Part shown: piece after piece, positions 53,480 to 62,067 of the stretch
How positions within the stretch are numbered: position 1 is the stretch's first letter
Layout of the letters: each line of letters begins with the position of its first letter
Source: JABGQS01 sp963674545
GTDB taxonomy: Bacteria > Bacillota > Clostridia > Christensenellales > SZUA-584
Length of the DNA: 64,000 nucleotides
Direction of reading: 5' to 3'
Assembly (NCBI GenBank): GCA_963674545.2
Contig: CAXXFB010000001.1
Span: forward strand, 992,001 to 1,056,000
Position numbers and translations under genes: made by a program
Notes under the pieces: model-generated
The model's database searches: none
The model's input: the letters and a program-made list of their open reading frames with translations, nothing else
What the model was told of the DNA's origin: nothing

Positions 53480-54148
53480 TTGTTAAAAGCAATACTTTTC
53501 GATATGGACGGCGTGCTGATAGACAGTGAGACCGAGTATTTAAGCCAGCAGATGCGCATAGGCAAAGAGCTCGGCGTTAAGTTTGAAGAGCATGTACTGA
53601 AAAAATATATGGGCGAGTCTACCCCCGACACCTGGGCCGGGCTGAAGAAAGATTACGATCTTGAAGAAGATTCACAGGTGCTTGCACAGCGCGAGCTTGA
53701 ACGGATGGATGAACATTACGAAAGCGGAAACCTCCACCCTATAGAAGACTCTCTGGATCTTCTCAAAAGATGCAGGGAATACGGATTGAAAACGGCTATT
53801 GCCACTTCTACTTTCAAGCAGAACGCACACAACGTCGCAGAGCGCCTTGGGCTCAATCCGTTTGTAGGTGCGATAGCAACGAGCTGTATGGCAGGAGCAA
53901 GCAAACCGGAACCGGATATATTCCTGCTGGCGGCAAGTATGCTTGGCACTCCGCCCGATGAATGCCTCGTCATAGAGGACTCGCACAGCGGGCTCGTTGC
54001 AGCAAAGCGAGCGGGTATGGCAGCAGTCGTGCTGGCACCCGAAGGTGAGAAATTTGACACCACGATGGCAGACAAGGTCGTAAAGTCATGCATAGAGTTA
54101 GACCTTAGTACGCTTGAAGAGATACACAGCAAAAGCAGAAGCAAGTAA
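53480..54148 (+). CDS. HAD-superfamily phosphatase (beta-phosphoglucomutase-like)
   Basis: A 222-residue enzyme with the HAD motifs LFDMDGVLIDSE (nucleophile Asp near residue 8), IATSTF, SKPEPDIFLLA and VIEDSHSGLVAA, and a small helical cap as in beta-phosphoglucomutase and sugar-phosphate phosphatases. The start is TTG at 53480 because GGGAGG lies 7 nt upstream; an earlier in-frame TTG overlaps that site. The substrate is unknown. It lies 21 nt before the ABC-F gene. Confidence 0.85.
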   Translation: MLKAILFDMDGVLIDSETEYLSQQMRIGKELGVKFEEHVLKKYMGESTPDTWAGLKKDYDLEEDSQVLAQRELERMDEHYESGNLHPIEDSLDLLKRCREYGLKTAIATSTFKQNAHNVAERLGLNPFVGAIATSCMAGASKPEPDIFLLAASMLGTPPDECLVIEDSHSGLVAAKRAGMAAVVLAPEGEKFDTTMADKVVKSCIELDLSTLEEIHSKSRSK

Positions 54149-54169
54149 CGAAAGGATAAGCCAAAGCGA

Positions 54170-56086
54170 GTGACGATACTTACTCTTAAAAACATAAGCA
54201 AGAGCTTCGGAATAGACGAGGTTTTAAAAGACGTAAGCTTCACTGTTGCCGACAGAAGCATTCTAGGACTGGTCGGTTCTAATGGAGCGGGTAAGACGAC
54301 TTTGCTTCGTATTATCACCGGAGAGCATCAATGCGACTCTGGCAGTGTAACCATGCCCTCGTCTGTTGAAGTATCATATCTTGAGCAGGAGGCTAACGAA
54401 CACTCTACGCTCAGTGTATGGGAGCTTATGCTGACCGTGTTCGACGAGGTTTTTGCGCTGGAAGATAAAATGCGAAGTCTCGAGCACCGCATGCAGGACG
54501 CAGCAAACGACCATGAACTGTGGGACAAAATATCACATGAGTATGACCTCGCAACAACAGCTTTTGAGGACGCAGGAGGCTACGGATATGAAAGCGCCAT
54601 CAAAGGCGTGCTTACCGGGCTTGGGCTGTATGCCGATGTGTATGGGCAGAAAGTGGATACACTTTCCGGAGGGCAGCGCTCAAGGCTGTATCTTGCAAAG
54701 ATGCTGCTTGAAAAACCAGAGCTTCTGCTGCTGGACGAGCCGACAAACCATCTTGACATAGATGCGCTCTCCTGGCTGGAGAGCTATCTCAAACAGTGGC
54801 AGGGCGCGGTTATCATCGTATCGCACGACCGCTATTTTCTTGACCAGCTTTGCACAGATATCGTCGAGATAGACCGGGGCATATCGACATCTTATAAAGG
54901 CAACTATACGGATTATATAAACGAACGTGAAGCTCAGCGTGAACTGCAGATCAAAGCTTATGAGAAAAACCAGCTTGACATAAAACGCTATAAGCAGATG
55001 ATAGAGCGTTATAAATCTTGGGGCAGGCAGGGCGCACACAAAAGCTTCGTTAAAGCAAGGGCAAAACAGCGTGAGCTTGACAGGCTGGAGCGTGTAGACA
55101 AGGTAGCAAACAAATCAAGCATGAAGCTAAGTCTCTCTGCGGAACATCGTGGCGGCAACGATGTCTTAAACATAGAAAACCTTTCTATGGGCTTTGACGG
55201 AACAGAGCTTTTTTCCGGACTTAATATAAACTTAAGCAGAGGCGACAAGGCTGCGCTGATCGGAGCCAACGGCATTGGCAAGACTACACTGCTGCGTATA
55301 ATATCTTCGCAGCTGCAACCAAAGAGCGGCACTGTCACCCTTGGTTCCAAGATAACACTTTCATATTATGACCAGCTTCAACAGAACCTTGACCCCTCCC
55401 TCACCGTGATAGAGCAAATGCGTGAAGAGTTCCCGAGAATGGACGACAGCGAGATAAGGAACTGCCTTGCGGGCTTTCTCTTCTACGGCGACGATATAGA
55501 CAAAAAAATAAGCACACTTTCCGGGGGCGAAAAGGGACGGCTCTCACTGCTGATGCTTATGCTCGGCAAAGGCAACCTGCTGCTGCTGGACGAGCCTACC
55601 AACCACCTTGACATGGACAGCCGTGAGGTGCTTGAAGATGCGCTTTTCGACTTCGACGGAACAGTGCTGTTCGTGAGCCACGACAGATATTTCATAAACA
55701 AGCTGGCGACACGTATGCTGGAAATGAAGAGCGACGAGGTCATCCAGTACAAAGGCAACTGGAGCGACTACTTAGAGTTTCTGGAAAAGCAGAAACAGAG
55801 CGAGCTTGAAGAAGAGACCGACCCCACCCTCACCAAGACCGCAGCATATAAGCAAAAAAAAGAGCAGCGCATTGCGGCGCTTAACGAGCGTGAGCAGCAA
55901 AAGAAACTACAGGAGCTTGAAGACGCTATAGCACAGGCAGAAGAAGAACTTGTAGCAATTGAGCAGAGTTTATCGAATCCCGAGGCCCTTAGCGATGAAG
56001 ACATCGCCGGGCTTTCCAAGCAGCACGAACAGGTGCAGATAAAAATAGATGAGCTTATGGACGAGTGGGAAGGGCTACAGGGGTAG
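54170..56086 (+). CDS. ABC-F family ATPase
   Basis: A 638-residue soluble protein with two complete ABC domains (Walker A GSNGAGKTT and GANGIGKTT; signatures LSGGQRSRL and LSGGEKGRL; Walker B LLLDEPTNHLD twice). They are joined by a helical linker (about 240-315) that reaches the ribosomal P-site tRNA in studied members. A C-terminal coiled coil (about 560-638) is present. ABC-F proteins act on translation, as housekeeping factors or antibiotic-resistance proteins. Length and tail resemble YdiF/Uup-type factors. The start is GTG at 54170. Resistance function cannot be judged from sequence alone. Confidence 0.93.
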   Translation: MTILTLKNISKSFGIDEVLKDVSFTVADRSILGLVGSNGAGKTTLLRIITGEHQCDSGSVTMPSSVEVSYLEQEANEHSTLSVWELMLTVFDEVFALEDKMRSLEHRMQDAANDHELWDKISHEYDLATTAFEDAGGYGYESAIKGVLTGLGLYADVYGQKVDTLSGGQRSRLYLAKMLLEKPELLLLDEPTNHLDIDALSWLESYLKQWQGAVIIVSHDRYFLDQLCTDIVEIDRGISTSYKGNYTDYINEREAQRELQIKAYEKNQLDIKRYKQMIERYKSWGRQGAHKSFVKARAKQRELDRLERVDKVANKSSMKLSLSAEHRGGNDVLNIENLSMGFDGTELFSGLNINLSRGDKAALIGANGIGKTTLLRIISSQLQPKSGTVTLGSKITLSYYDQLQQNLDPSLTVIEQMREEFPRMDDSEIRNCLAGFLFYGDDIDKKISTLSGGEKGRLSLLMLMLGKGNLLLLDEPTNHLDMDSREVLEDALFDFDGTVLFVSHDRYFINKLATRMLEMKSDEVIQYKGNWSDYLEFLEKQKQSELEEETDPTLTKTAAYKQKKEQRIAALNEREQQKKLQELEDAIAQAEEELVAIEQSLSNPEALSDEDIAGLSKQHEQVQIKIDELMDEWEGLQG

Positions 56087-56158
56087 ATGGATTATTTTTT
56101 TACAGACACATATGTATATTTATGGTATAATTAATAAAAATGTCCAGAGGTGTTCTTC

Positions 56159-56563
56159 ATGAAAGCAAAGCATATTATATCTTCTGTTCTAATCGTAGTA
56201 TTGCCTTTTATAATCATATTAGGGTTCGGCGTTCTTTCGGAGTATCTGGACAGAATAGCAGGCCTGACTTTCCTGTTTGGTTATTCGATGCTAAGCTCAT
56301 TAGTAACGATCGTACCTCTCGTGTTATACACTTTCTGGCTGTCTTTCGTTATGCGCACCGAAAACAGAAAAGCAAGAATTTTAATGATATGCTGTACTTT
56401 TGCAGTATCAGCGCTGCTCATTATTGGCTGGTTCGGTTATTGGATAGCTCCTTTCCCTGTGGTTCATTTAATTATATCACCGGCAACTTTGGCATGTGTC
56501 GTTGCTAACCTTTTTGCAGGGTTTTATATGCTCGCAAAAGGAAAGAAATATGATGAGAATTAA
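56159..56563 (+). CDS. Small membrane protein, four predicted helices
   Basis: A 134-residue protein with four hydrophobic segments and short charged loops (RTENRKARI in the middle, AKGKKYDEN at the end). I do not recognise the family. The ATG at 56159 was chosen because AGAGG lies 8 nt upstream. It converges with a histidine phosphatase gene 12 nt away. Confidence 0.7.
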   Translation: MKAKHIISSVLIVVLPFIIILGFGVLSEYLDRIAGLTFLFGYSMLSSLVTIVPLVLYTFWLSFVMRTENRKARILMICCTFAVSALLIIGWFGYWIAPFPVVHLIISPATLACVVANLFAGFYMLAKGKKYDEN

Positions 56564-56574
56564 AGACTGTTGAT

Positions 56575-57174
56575 TCACACACTCTGGTTGAACTTAACTA
56601 TCTTCCACCCGTCGTCTTTATCGTAATATACAGCGCTTACGCCGCCCATATCCACCTTGAATTTATAACGTTTATATACCGGAAGGCCAAGTATATTGCA
56701 CATCAAAAGACGGATATAGCCTTCGTGGGTAATAACCATTATGTCTTCTTTTTCGTCTTTGATGTCGTTTAGGAAACTGTCCTGTCTGCGTTTAACGTCT
56801 TCCCCACATTCTCCGCCGGGAAATCGAACGTCACACTCATGGCTCATAAAAGCGCTCCAGACTTCAGGAGAAGCGGCTGCTGCCTGCTCGTCCGACATGT
56901 TCCTAAGCTTACCGTTGTTTATCTCATTCACACGCTCGTCAATGATTATAGGAAGCTCCTTGTCTTTTGCAACAGGCTGCGCTGTCTGGTATGCTCGTTT
57001 ATACTGGCTGACGTATATCTTTTTAATATCTATGTTTTTGAAGAATGCCGCTATCCTTTCTGCGTCCTTTGCTCCCTCTTCGCTAAGCGGGTCGTCAACG
57101 ATACGCAGCTGCTTATTATAATACTGATTGCTGTCTGCTTTAACTTTTCTGCCATGCCTTACAAAATAGACCAT
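56575..57174 (-). CDS. Histidine phosphatase family protein
   Basis: A 199-residue cytosolic enzyme of the phosphoglycerate-mutase-like branch. The phosphorylated His is in VRHGR (residues 5-9), followed by SQYKRAYQTA, a catalytic-type Glu in DERVNEINNGK and the second His in ITHEGYIRLL. Most small members are broad phosphatases of sugar phosphates or phosphopeptides. The substrate is unknown. Confidence 0.88.
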   Translation of the reverse strand: MVYFVRHGRKVKADSNQYYNKQLRIVDDPLSEEGAKDAERIAAFFKNIDIKKIYVSQYKRAYQTAQPVAKDKELPIIIDERVNEINNGKLRNMSDEQAAAASPEVWSAFMSHECDVRFPGGECGEDVKRRQDSFLNDIKDEKEDIMVITHEGYIRLLMCNILGLPVYKRYKFKVDMGGVSAVYYDKDDGWKIVKFNQSV

Positions 57175-57320
57175 GCTTCCTCCGATCCATTGCTACGGTA
57201 TGCTTTTACCTGAGTATAATTGATACTATTCGATAAATCTTTCCATTTCCCCTCTTATTTATGAATCTTCGCGGCTTAAAACGCTAGCATGGCTCAAGTA
57301 TGGTTAATAAAATATTGAAC

Positions 57321-57378
57321 TTGACAACTATATCACGTCGCGATATAATCAAGCCATGATATATCACGTCGTGATATA
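57321..57378 (+). promoter_or_regulatory. padR promoter with two 19-bp operator palindromes
   Basis: A perfect promoter, TTGACA (57321-57326), 17 bp, TATAAT (57344-57349). Two nearly identical 19-bp dyads of the form TATATCACG-T-CGnGATATA occupy 57329-57347 (spacer and -10) and 57360-57378 (start region). ATAT-flanked dyads are typical PadR sites, so autorepression is likely. Confidence 0.85.
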
Positions 57379-57403
57379 GCGCTATATGAAACAGGAGAAG
57401 TCA

Positions 57404-57727
57404 ATGAATGGTCGGCTTATAGAAAAATACATACCGATGACCGAGACAGCATATTACATACTGCTTGCTCTTTCAAAAGAACGGCACGGCTACGGTATAA
57501 AGGGTCATGTAGACTCTCTTACCGGCGGCAGGCTGATCTTAGGCGCAGGCACGATATACGGCACTCTTTCCAAGATGGAAAAAGACGGGCTGATAAGACC
57601 CGTAAGTGAACACGACAGAAGGCGTACATATATAATAACTCATACCGGGACGCAGATACTCGGCATGGAAGTTGAGCGTTTACATGAACTGGTTGAGAAC
57701 GCACGAAAGGAAGGCGTCTTTCAATGA
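57404..57727 (+). CDS. PadR-family transcriptional repressor
   Basis: A 107-residue winged-helix repressor of the short PadR type (MTETAYYILLALSKERHGYGIKGHV... is the N-terminal helix-turn-helix region, with GTIYGTLSKMEKDGLI as recognition part). The ATG at 57404 follows AGGAG by 6 nt; the earlier ATG at 57386 has no ribosome site. It overlaps the DUF2812 gene by 4 nt. Two matching palindromes lie in its promoter. The inducer is unknown. Confidence 0.92.
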   Translation: MNGRLIEKYIPMTETAYYILLALSKERHGYGIKGHVDSLTGGRLILGAGTIYGTLSKMEKDGLIRPVSEHDRRRTYIITHTGTQILGMEVERLHELVENARKEGVFQ

Positions 57728-58251
57728 AAAAAGTATTTAAAATATGGTGGGGCTGGAACCCCGGCAGTATAGAGAGATATCTTGAGACAATGGCCGCAGA
57801 AGGATGGAGGCTGGTCACTGTCGGGTTTGCACAGATGATGTTCGGATTTGTTAAGGACGAGCCAAGAAAAACAAGCTACTGCGTCGATTATCAGAGCAGC
57901 CCCAGTACGGAATATTTGGCTATTATTGACGACTACGGCTGGGAGCTTGTAAATAAAAGCTCCGGCTGGATGATGTGGCGTAAAGACTACGAAGGCGCAA
58001 GACCAAAAGTTTATACTGATAATCAGTCGCTCATCGACCGCAACAAGCGGGTACTGCTTATACTTATTATCGCAGCGCTGCTTCAGATACCATTGATTAC
58101 AATGTTGATCTTAGACAATGGTTTTGCAGAGTACTTTACATTGGCTGTAACGGTATCTGCACTATACTTCCCGCTGCTTTTACTTATGCTGTTCGGTATA
58201 ATCCGCATTTTTATATCAAACCTCATGCTGCAAAAGCAAAAGCACAGATGA
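57724..58251 (+). CDS. DUF2812 membrane protein
   Basis: A 175-residue protein with an N-terminal soluble DUF2812 domain (about 1-100; KIWWGWNPGSIERYLETMAA, GWELVNKSSGWMMW) and two C-terminal membrane helices (about 110-165). DUF2812 genes are regularly coupled to padR genes, here through an ATGA overlap. It is probably the target or partner of the PadR repressor in an envelope-stress or antimicrobial response. Function is unproven. Confidence 0.85.
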   Translation: MKKVFKIWWGWNPGSIERYLETMAAEGWRLVTVGFAQMMFGFVKDEPRKTSYCVDYQSSPSTEYLAIIDDYGWELVNKSSGWMMWRKDYEGARPKVYTDNQSLIDRNKRVLLILIIAALLQIPLITMLILDNGFAEYFTLAVTVSALYFPLLLLMLFGIIRIFISNLMLQKQKHR

Positions 58252-58301
58252 CTTCACCCCACTAAAAATACACGTCGGCGGAGACCCCGATATCAAAAAC
58301 A

Positions 58302-58335
58302 GGCTATGCGTAAATTGCACAGCCCGTTTTTATTT
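58302..58335 (+). terminator. Terminator after padR/DUF2812
   Basis: An 8-bp stem with one mismatch (GGCTATGC/GCACAGCC, 58302-58309 and 58317-58324) is followed by CGTTTTTATTT. Confidence 0.75.
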
Positions 58336-58340
58336 GAGTA

Positions 58341-58763
58341 TTAATTAAATTTATAAAGGTTAAGACCGATCTGCTCGCTGAAAGCTCTGTCTATAACTCC
58401 GTCGATAACGTCGATTACCATTTCGCAAGTTGCACTGACAACAGCCCTGTTAAGATGCCCGCCGATGGTATTATAGCTTTCGTCTGCGAGCACACAGTGA
58501 AGGTGAAGATACACTTCTCCGTCCATAGTGCTTACGTTTCCGCTTAGGCTCGCTATCTCAAATATACCTTTCAGGTCTTTAGAATAATATTTTTTTTCTG
58601 CAGTGTTGAAGCAGCCTACCGTAGCTTCGCCGACAGCTCCGATAGCGCTCACCGCACCAAGCCGTATCCCTTCTTTTCTGCACAGCTCAGCCAATGTTTG
58701 CACTATCTCTTCGTCTTTATCAAACCTGACTACTATTTTTCCGCCAAACTTCCTGTATTCCAT
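58341..58763 (-). CDS. PPC (DUF296) domain protein
   Basis: A 140-residue protein made of a single PPC domain, with IRLGAVSAIGAVGEATVGCF and a late GGHLNRAVVSATCEM stretch. This fold forms trimers; in bacteria its role is unsettled, though plant homologues bind DNA. It lies 15 nt after glyS on the same strand and probably shares its T-box-controlled transcript, though no functional link to glycine is known. Confidence 0.85.
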   Translation of the reverse strand: MEYRKFGGKIVVRFDKDEEIVQTLAELCRKEGIRLGAVSAIGAVGEATVGCFNTAEKKYYSKDLKGIFEIASLSGNVSTMDGEVYLHLHCVLADESYNTIGGHLNRAVVSATCEMVIDVIDGVIDRAFSEQIGLNLYKFN

Positions 58764-58778
58764 TATTGCTCCTCCCGG

Positions 58779-60170
58779 CTAGAAAGCCGTTTTCTCTGCA
58801 ATATAGGCGCTCACCTTGTCGATTTCTATCCTTATCTGCTCCATAGTATCACGGTCACGCACGGTCACGCATCCGTCATCAAGAGTGTCAAAGTCTACAG
58901 TCACGCAATACGGTGTGCCTATCTCGTCCTGTCTTCTGTAACGCTTGCCTATGCTGCCTGTAACGTCGAAATCTACCATGTGGTCTTTTAGCAGCATGTC
59001 GTACACTTCCTGCGCCTTTTCGTTCAGCTTTTTCTGCTGCGGAAGCACTGCGGCCTTGAACGGCGCTAACGCAGGTGACAGCCTCATCACGGTTCTTGTG
59101 TCACCGTTCTCAAGCTCCTCCTCATCGTAGGCATCACACAGGAACGCTAACGCTACTCTGTCTGCGCCAAGTGACGGCTCTATGCAATACGGCAGATACT
59201 TCTCCCCCGTCACCGGGTCAACATATTCCATGCTCTGTCCTGAATGTTCCTGATGGGATTTTAAGTCGAAGTCTGTCCTGTCGGCAATACCCCAAAGCTC
59301 TCCCCAGCCAAACGGAAAAAGGAACTCTATGTCCGTAGTTGCGTTGCTATAGTGTGAAAGCTCGTCTTCGCTGTGGTCACGCAGCTTTATGTTCTCTTTG
59401 GTCATGCCGAGCGAGAGCAGCCAGTTATAGCAGAATTCCTTCCAGTAATTAAACCATTCAAGGTCTTTGCCCGGTTCGCAGAAGAACTCCAGCTCCATTT
59501 GCTCAAATTCCCTAATACGAAATATGAAGTTACCGGGTGTTATCTCGTTTCTGAAAGACTTTCCTATCTGCCCTATGCCGAAAGGTATACGCTTCCTTGT
59601 GCTGCGCTGCACGTTTTTGAAATTTACGAATATGCCCTGGGCTGTCTCCGGACGCAGGAAAATCTCACTGCTTGAATCTTCCGTAACTCCCTGGAACGTC
59701 TTGAACATAAGGTTGAATTTACGTATGCCGGTAAAATTGCTTTTGCCGCAGACAGGGCAGTTGAGCCCCTTCTCTGATATAAAAGCTTCCATTTCTTCCG
59801 GGCTCATTCCCGCAACATCGATGTCAAGGTCTTTCTTTGCCGCATACTGCTCTATCATATCGTCTGCCCGAAAGCGTGCTTTACACTCCTTGCAGTCCAT
59901 CAGCGGATCTGAAAAGCCTCCAACGTGCCCTGATGCAACCCAAACCTGAGGATTCATGAGTATAGCAGAGTCGAGCCCTACGTTATACGGGCACTCTTTT
60001 ATAAATTTCTTCCACCACGCCTGCTTAACGTTATTTTTGAACTCCACACCAAGCGGACCGTAGTCCCAGGAGTTCGCAAGGCCGCCGTATATATCCGACC
60101 CCGGGAATACATAACCCCTGTTTTTACACAGGGCAACTATCTTGTCCATCGTCTTCTTTTTCTGTTCCAT
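58779..60170 (-). CDS. glyS: Glycyl-tRNA synthetase, homodimeric type
   Basis: A 463-residue class II synthetase of the alpha2 type. Features are the N-terminal GYVFPGSDIYGGLANSWDYG... start, a cysteine pair set CKEC and CPVC (possible zinc site, about residues 92-160), motif 2 (SFRNEITPGNFIFRIREFEQ), motif 3 (EPSLGADRVALAFL) and a C-terminal anticodon-binding domain (DVTGSIGKRYRRQDEIG). GAGGAG precedes the ATG. Expression should depend on tRNA-Gly charging through the upstream T-box. The only glycine synthetase genes in this window are of this single-gene type. Confidence 0.97.
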   Translation of the reverse strand: MEQKKKTMDKIVALCKNRGYVFPGSDIYGGLANSWDYGPLGVEFKNNVKQAWWKKFIKECPYNVGLDSAILMNPQVWVASGHVGGFSDPLMDCKECKARFRADDMIEQYAAKKDLDIDVAGMSPEEMEAFISEKGLNCPVCGKSNFTGIRKFNLMFKTFQGVTEDSSSEIFLRPETAQGIFVNFKNVQRSTRKRIPFGIGQIGKSFRNEITPGNFIFRIREFEQMELEFFCEPGKDLEWFNYWKEFCYNWLLSLGMTKENIKLRDHSEDELSHYSNATTDIEFLFPFGWGELWGIADRTDFDLKSHQEHSGQSMEYVDPVTGEKYLPYCIEPSLGADRVALAFLCDAYDEEELENGDTRTVMRLSPALAPFKAAVLPQQKKLNEKAQEVYDMLLKDHMVDFDVTGSIGKRYRRQDEIGTPYCVTVDFDTLDDGCVTVRDRDTMEQIRIEIDKVSAYIAEKTAF

Positions 60171-60210
60171 ACTTTCTCCTCGTATAAATAAATTTATTTG
60201 CTATTATAAA

Positions 60211-60426
60211 TAAAAGCCATTTCTCCCCCTATCCAAGGGACGAAATGACTATTCCGTGGTTCCACCCAAGTTGCCGGTTCCACTGCCCCGGCCGCTTTAT
60301 TAAACTGCCCGTCTTCAAAAGAAGCGCCAATGGTTATTCGTAGTCTGCAGGCTCTCACTGCCCCCGCATCGCTTTGCACTACCGCACAAACCACCCTCTT
60401 CAAACGGTTCGTATTCATTTTTATAT
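60211..60426 (-). ncRNA. T-box leader of glyS
   Basis: On the minus strand the T-box sequence AACTTGGGTGGAACCACGG occupies 60254-60272 (TGGA binds the tRNA acceptor end). It is followed by a terminator (stem arms 60237-60247 and 60217-60229, then UUUUAUUU). In stem I, GAAG and GGTGGTT pair with CTTC and AACCATT, leaving GGC in the internal loop at 60326-60328, a Gly codon. Uncharged tRNA-Gly should promote read-through. The specifier assignment is my fold by eye. Confidence 0.9.
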
Positions 60427-60455
60427 AATATATCAGAGTTTGGTTTTTTGTGCAA
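60427..60455 (-). promoter_or_regulatory. Promoter of the glyS T-box transcript
   Basis: On the minus strand TTGCAC (60450-60455), a 17-bp spacer and TATATT (60427-60432). Confidence 0.65.
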
Positions 60456-60511
60456 GGATACTTCATGTCTTTTTCTTGACTTAAATTATATTAATAATAA
60501 TCTATACATAA

Positions 60512-61828
60512 TCATTCCTTGGTATCAATCTTATCGTCTTTATTATTTTTATCGTCTTCGTACAATATCTTTTCGCCTATATTCACATTCAACTTTTCTA
60601 AAACTCCAGGATTCATTTTTACAGTTAAACCTTCAGTTGCCTCTTTTAGAGGGTTAGTATTTACCGAATAGCCTTTAAGTGCCTCTGCTAGAGGGTTCGT
60701 ATTTACCGAATAGCCTTTAAGTGCCTCTGCCAGAGGATTCGTATTTACCGAATAGCCTCTAAGTGCCTCTGCTAGAGGATTCGTATTTACCGAATAGCCT
60801 TTAAGTGCCTCTGCTAGAGGATTCGTATTTACCGTTAAATAATCTTTTAAGTTTAGCTGTATAGCAACATTTGTAAGAGTCTTACCAAGTGTATTCCCAT
60901 AATTAAGACCAGTAATGTTTTCAGCCATATCTTCAACTGCCTTTTGTTCTTCTTCGGTCATTTTTATCTCACCGATTTTCTCAAGGCATTCATCGAAAGC
61001 ATCCTCAACCTCATTAATCAACTCCAAAAACAAATTATAGCTCTTTCCGTCAATACGTTTATTATGTGCCACTCTATTTCTAAAAGCATATAATTCTTCC
61101 CACTTTTTATCTAAATCGTCTATCATTATAATAAACGAGAAATACCTATCCCAGTTTGACCTAGGTTCATAAATTTCTTTTATTATTTCAAAAAACTCAT
61201 CATCTTTATTCTTTTCATCTTCTAATCTCTTAAACAATGACTGCAAATTATTATTTAAAGGATATTTAATAAAGAAAAACAAACTCAACTGAATAAAATC
61301 TGCATAATATAGGCAGTCTTCATACATACCTTGTATCTTTTCTTTTTCCTGGATTCTCTTAATTGCATCTTTTACACCTGATGGTATATTTCTTTCAACC
61401 CATTTGCTTCCCGAATTTCTCAGCATGAAAATATAGATGATTTTTCTCATCTTATTCTCTATTTTATTAATCATTGGATAGGCTTTTTCACCATAGTAGA
61501 TTGACACGTCATCCCAAACTGTATTTATATAAAAACCAATTTTATTATTTTCAATAATACGCCTGAGTAACTTATCAGCTTTTTCAAGTAATATTATTTG
61601 ACCTTTTGTGCTTCCGGAAACAATAAGTTTTAAAGAAAATGAAATCTCTTTCGTTTTCTTTATTTCTTCCTTTTGCAGCTCAAATTTAATTTTACTTTTT
61701 CCAATATAAATTATTTCATTTTCAATTTTGATTTGATTATTAGTTAAAAGGAGGTTTTTAAAACTTTCTTCATTAGCACAAAAATCATCTTCTTGTTTTA
61801 CAATTAAATATTCAATTCTCCTATCCAT
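60512..61828 (-). CDS. HEPN-like protein with 14-residue tandem repeats
   Basis: A 438-residue protein, markedly richer in Lys, Ile, Asn and Glu and in AT than its neighbours. Residues 1-120 are mixed alpha/beta and unassigned. Residues 120-290 are helical and contain RNRVAH (Arg250 to His255), the R-x4-H motif of HEPN ribonuclease domains. Residues 331-401 hold five copies of a 14-residue repeat (NTNPLAEALKGYSV type), and the end is acidic/basic and disordered. The ATG at 61826-61828 follows GGAG. It appears to be a lone acquired gene. HEPN proteins are often RNases in defence systems; that role is inference and no partner gene is present. Confidence 0.6.
   Translation of the reverse strand: MDRRIEYLIVKQEDDFCANEESFKNLLLTNNQIKIENEIIYIGKSKIKFELQKEEIKKTKEISFSLKLIVSGSTKGQIILLEKADKLLRRIIENNKIGFYINTVWDDVSIYYGEKAYPMINKIENKMRKIIYIFMLRNSGSKWVERNIPSGVKDAIKRIQEKEKIQGMYEDCLYYADFIQLSLFFFIKYPLNNNLQSLFKRLEDEKNKDDEFFEIIKEIYEPRSNWDRYFSFIIMIDDLDKKWEELYAFRNRVAHNKRIDGKSYNLFLELINEVEDAFDECLEKIGEIKMTEEEQKAVEDMAENITGLNYGNTLGKTLTNVAIQLNLKDYLTVNTNPLAEALKGYSVNTNPLAEALRGYSVNTNPLAEALKGYSVNTNPLAEALKGYSVNTNPLKEATEGLTVKMNPGVLEKLNVNIGEKILYEDDKNNKDDKIDTKE
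60626..60838 (-). repeat. 42-bp in-frame tandem repeat
   Basis: Five units of 42 bp, most of them more than 90% identical to each other, encode the 14-residue repeats of the HEPN-like protein. Near identity at DNA level points to recent expansion, and copy number may vary between strains. Confidence 0.9.
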
Positions 61829-62009
61829 AATTAGCTCCAAAAAAAATATATATTACTTATTATACAGTAATAATCTACCAATTACAATTGTCCTAACCTA
61901 GCTATATCTCTCCGCCTCTTCTAAGGCTATTTTCGTCCATTTGTGCAACTCCTACCCCTTTCCTAAGATACACACACCAGCCTTCCTTTACTCTGTTTCC
62001 GTCAAATTC
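61829..62009. other. AT-rich intergenic region
   Basis: A divergent region between the HEPN-like gene and the RluA-like gene. No gene, RNA or repeat is visible to me. Confidence 0.4.
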
Positions 62010-62038
62010 TTGACTTATATTCTTTGTTATACTATCAT
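62010..62038 (+). promoter_or_regulatory. Promoter of the RluA-like gene
   Basis: TTGACT (62010-62015), a 17-bp spacer and TATCAT (62033-62038), 29 nt before the start codon. Confidence 0.6.
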
Positions 62039-62067
62039 TTATCTATATATCATTTGCGGGGTAAATT

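Noticed and set aside
48416..58294. A 25-nt sequence (48416-48440) repeated with three mismatches at 58270-58294
   Set aside because: One copy is part of the riboswitch and the other lies before a terminator. A match of this quality between two sites is not surprising in 64 kb, and no third copy was seen.
60171..60470. A minus-strand open frame of about 90 codons upstream of glyS
   Set aside because: It coincides with the T-box leader, whose conserved sequence and terminator explain the region.
60626..60838. CRISPR-like array
   Set aside because: The repeats are head-to-tail without spacers and lie in frame inside a coding sequence.
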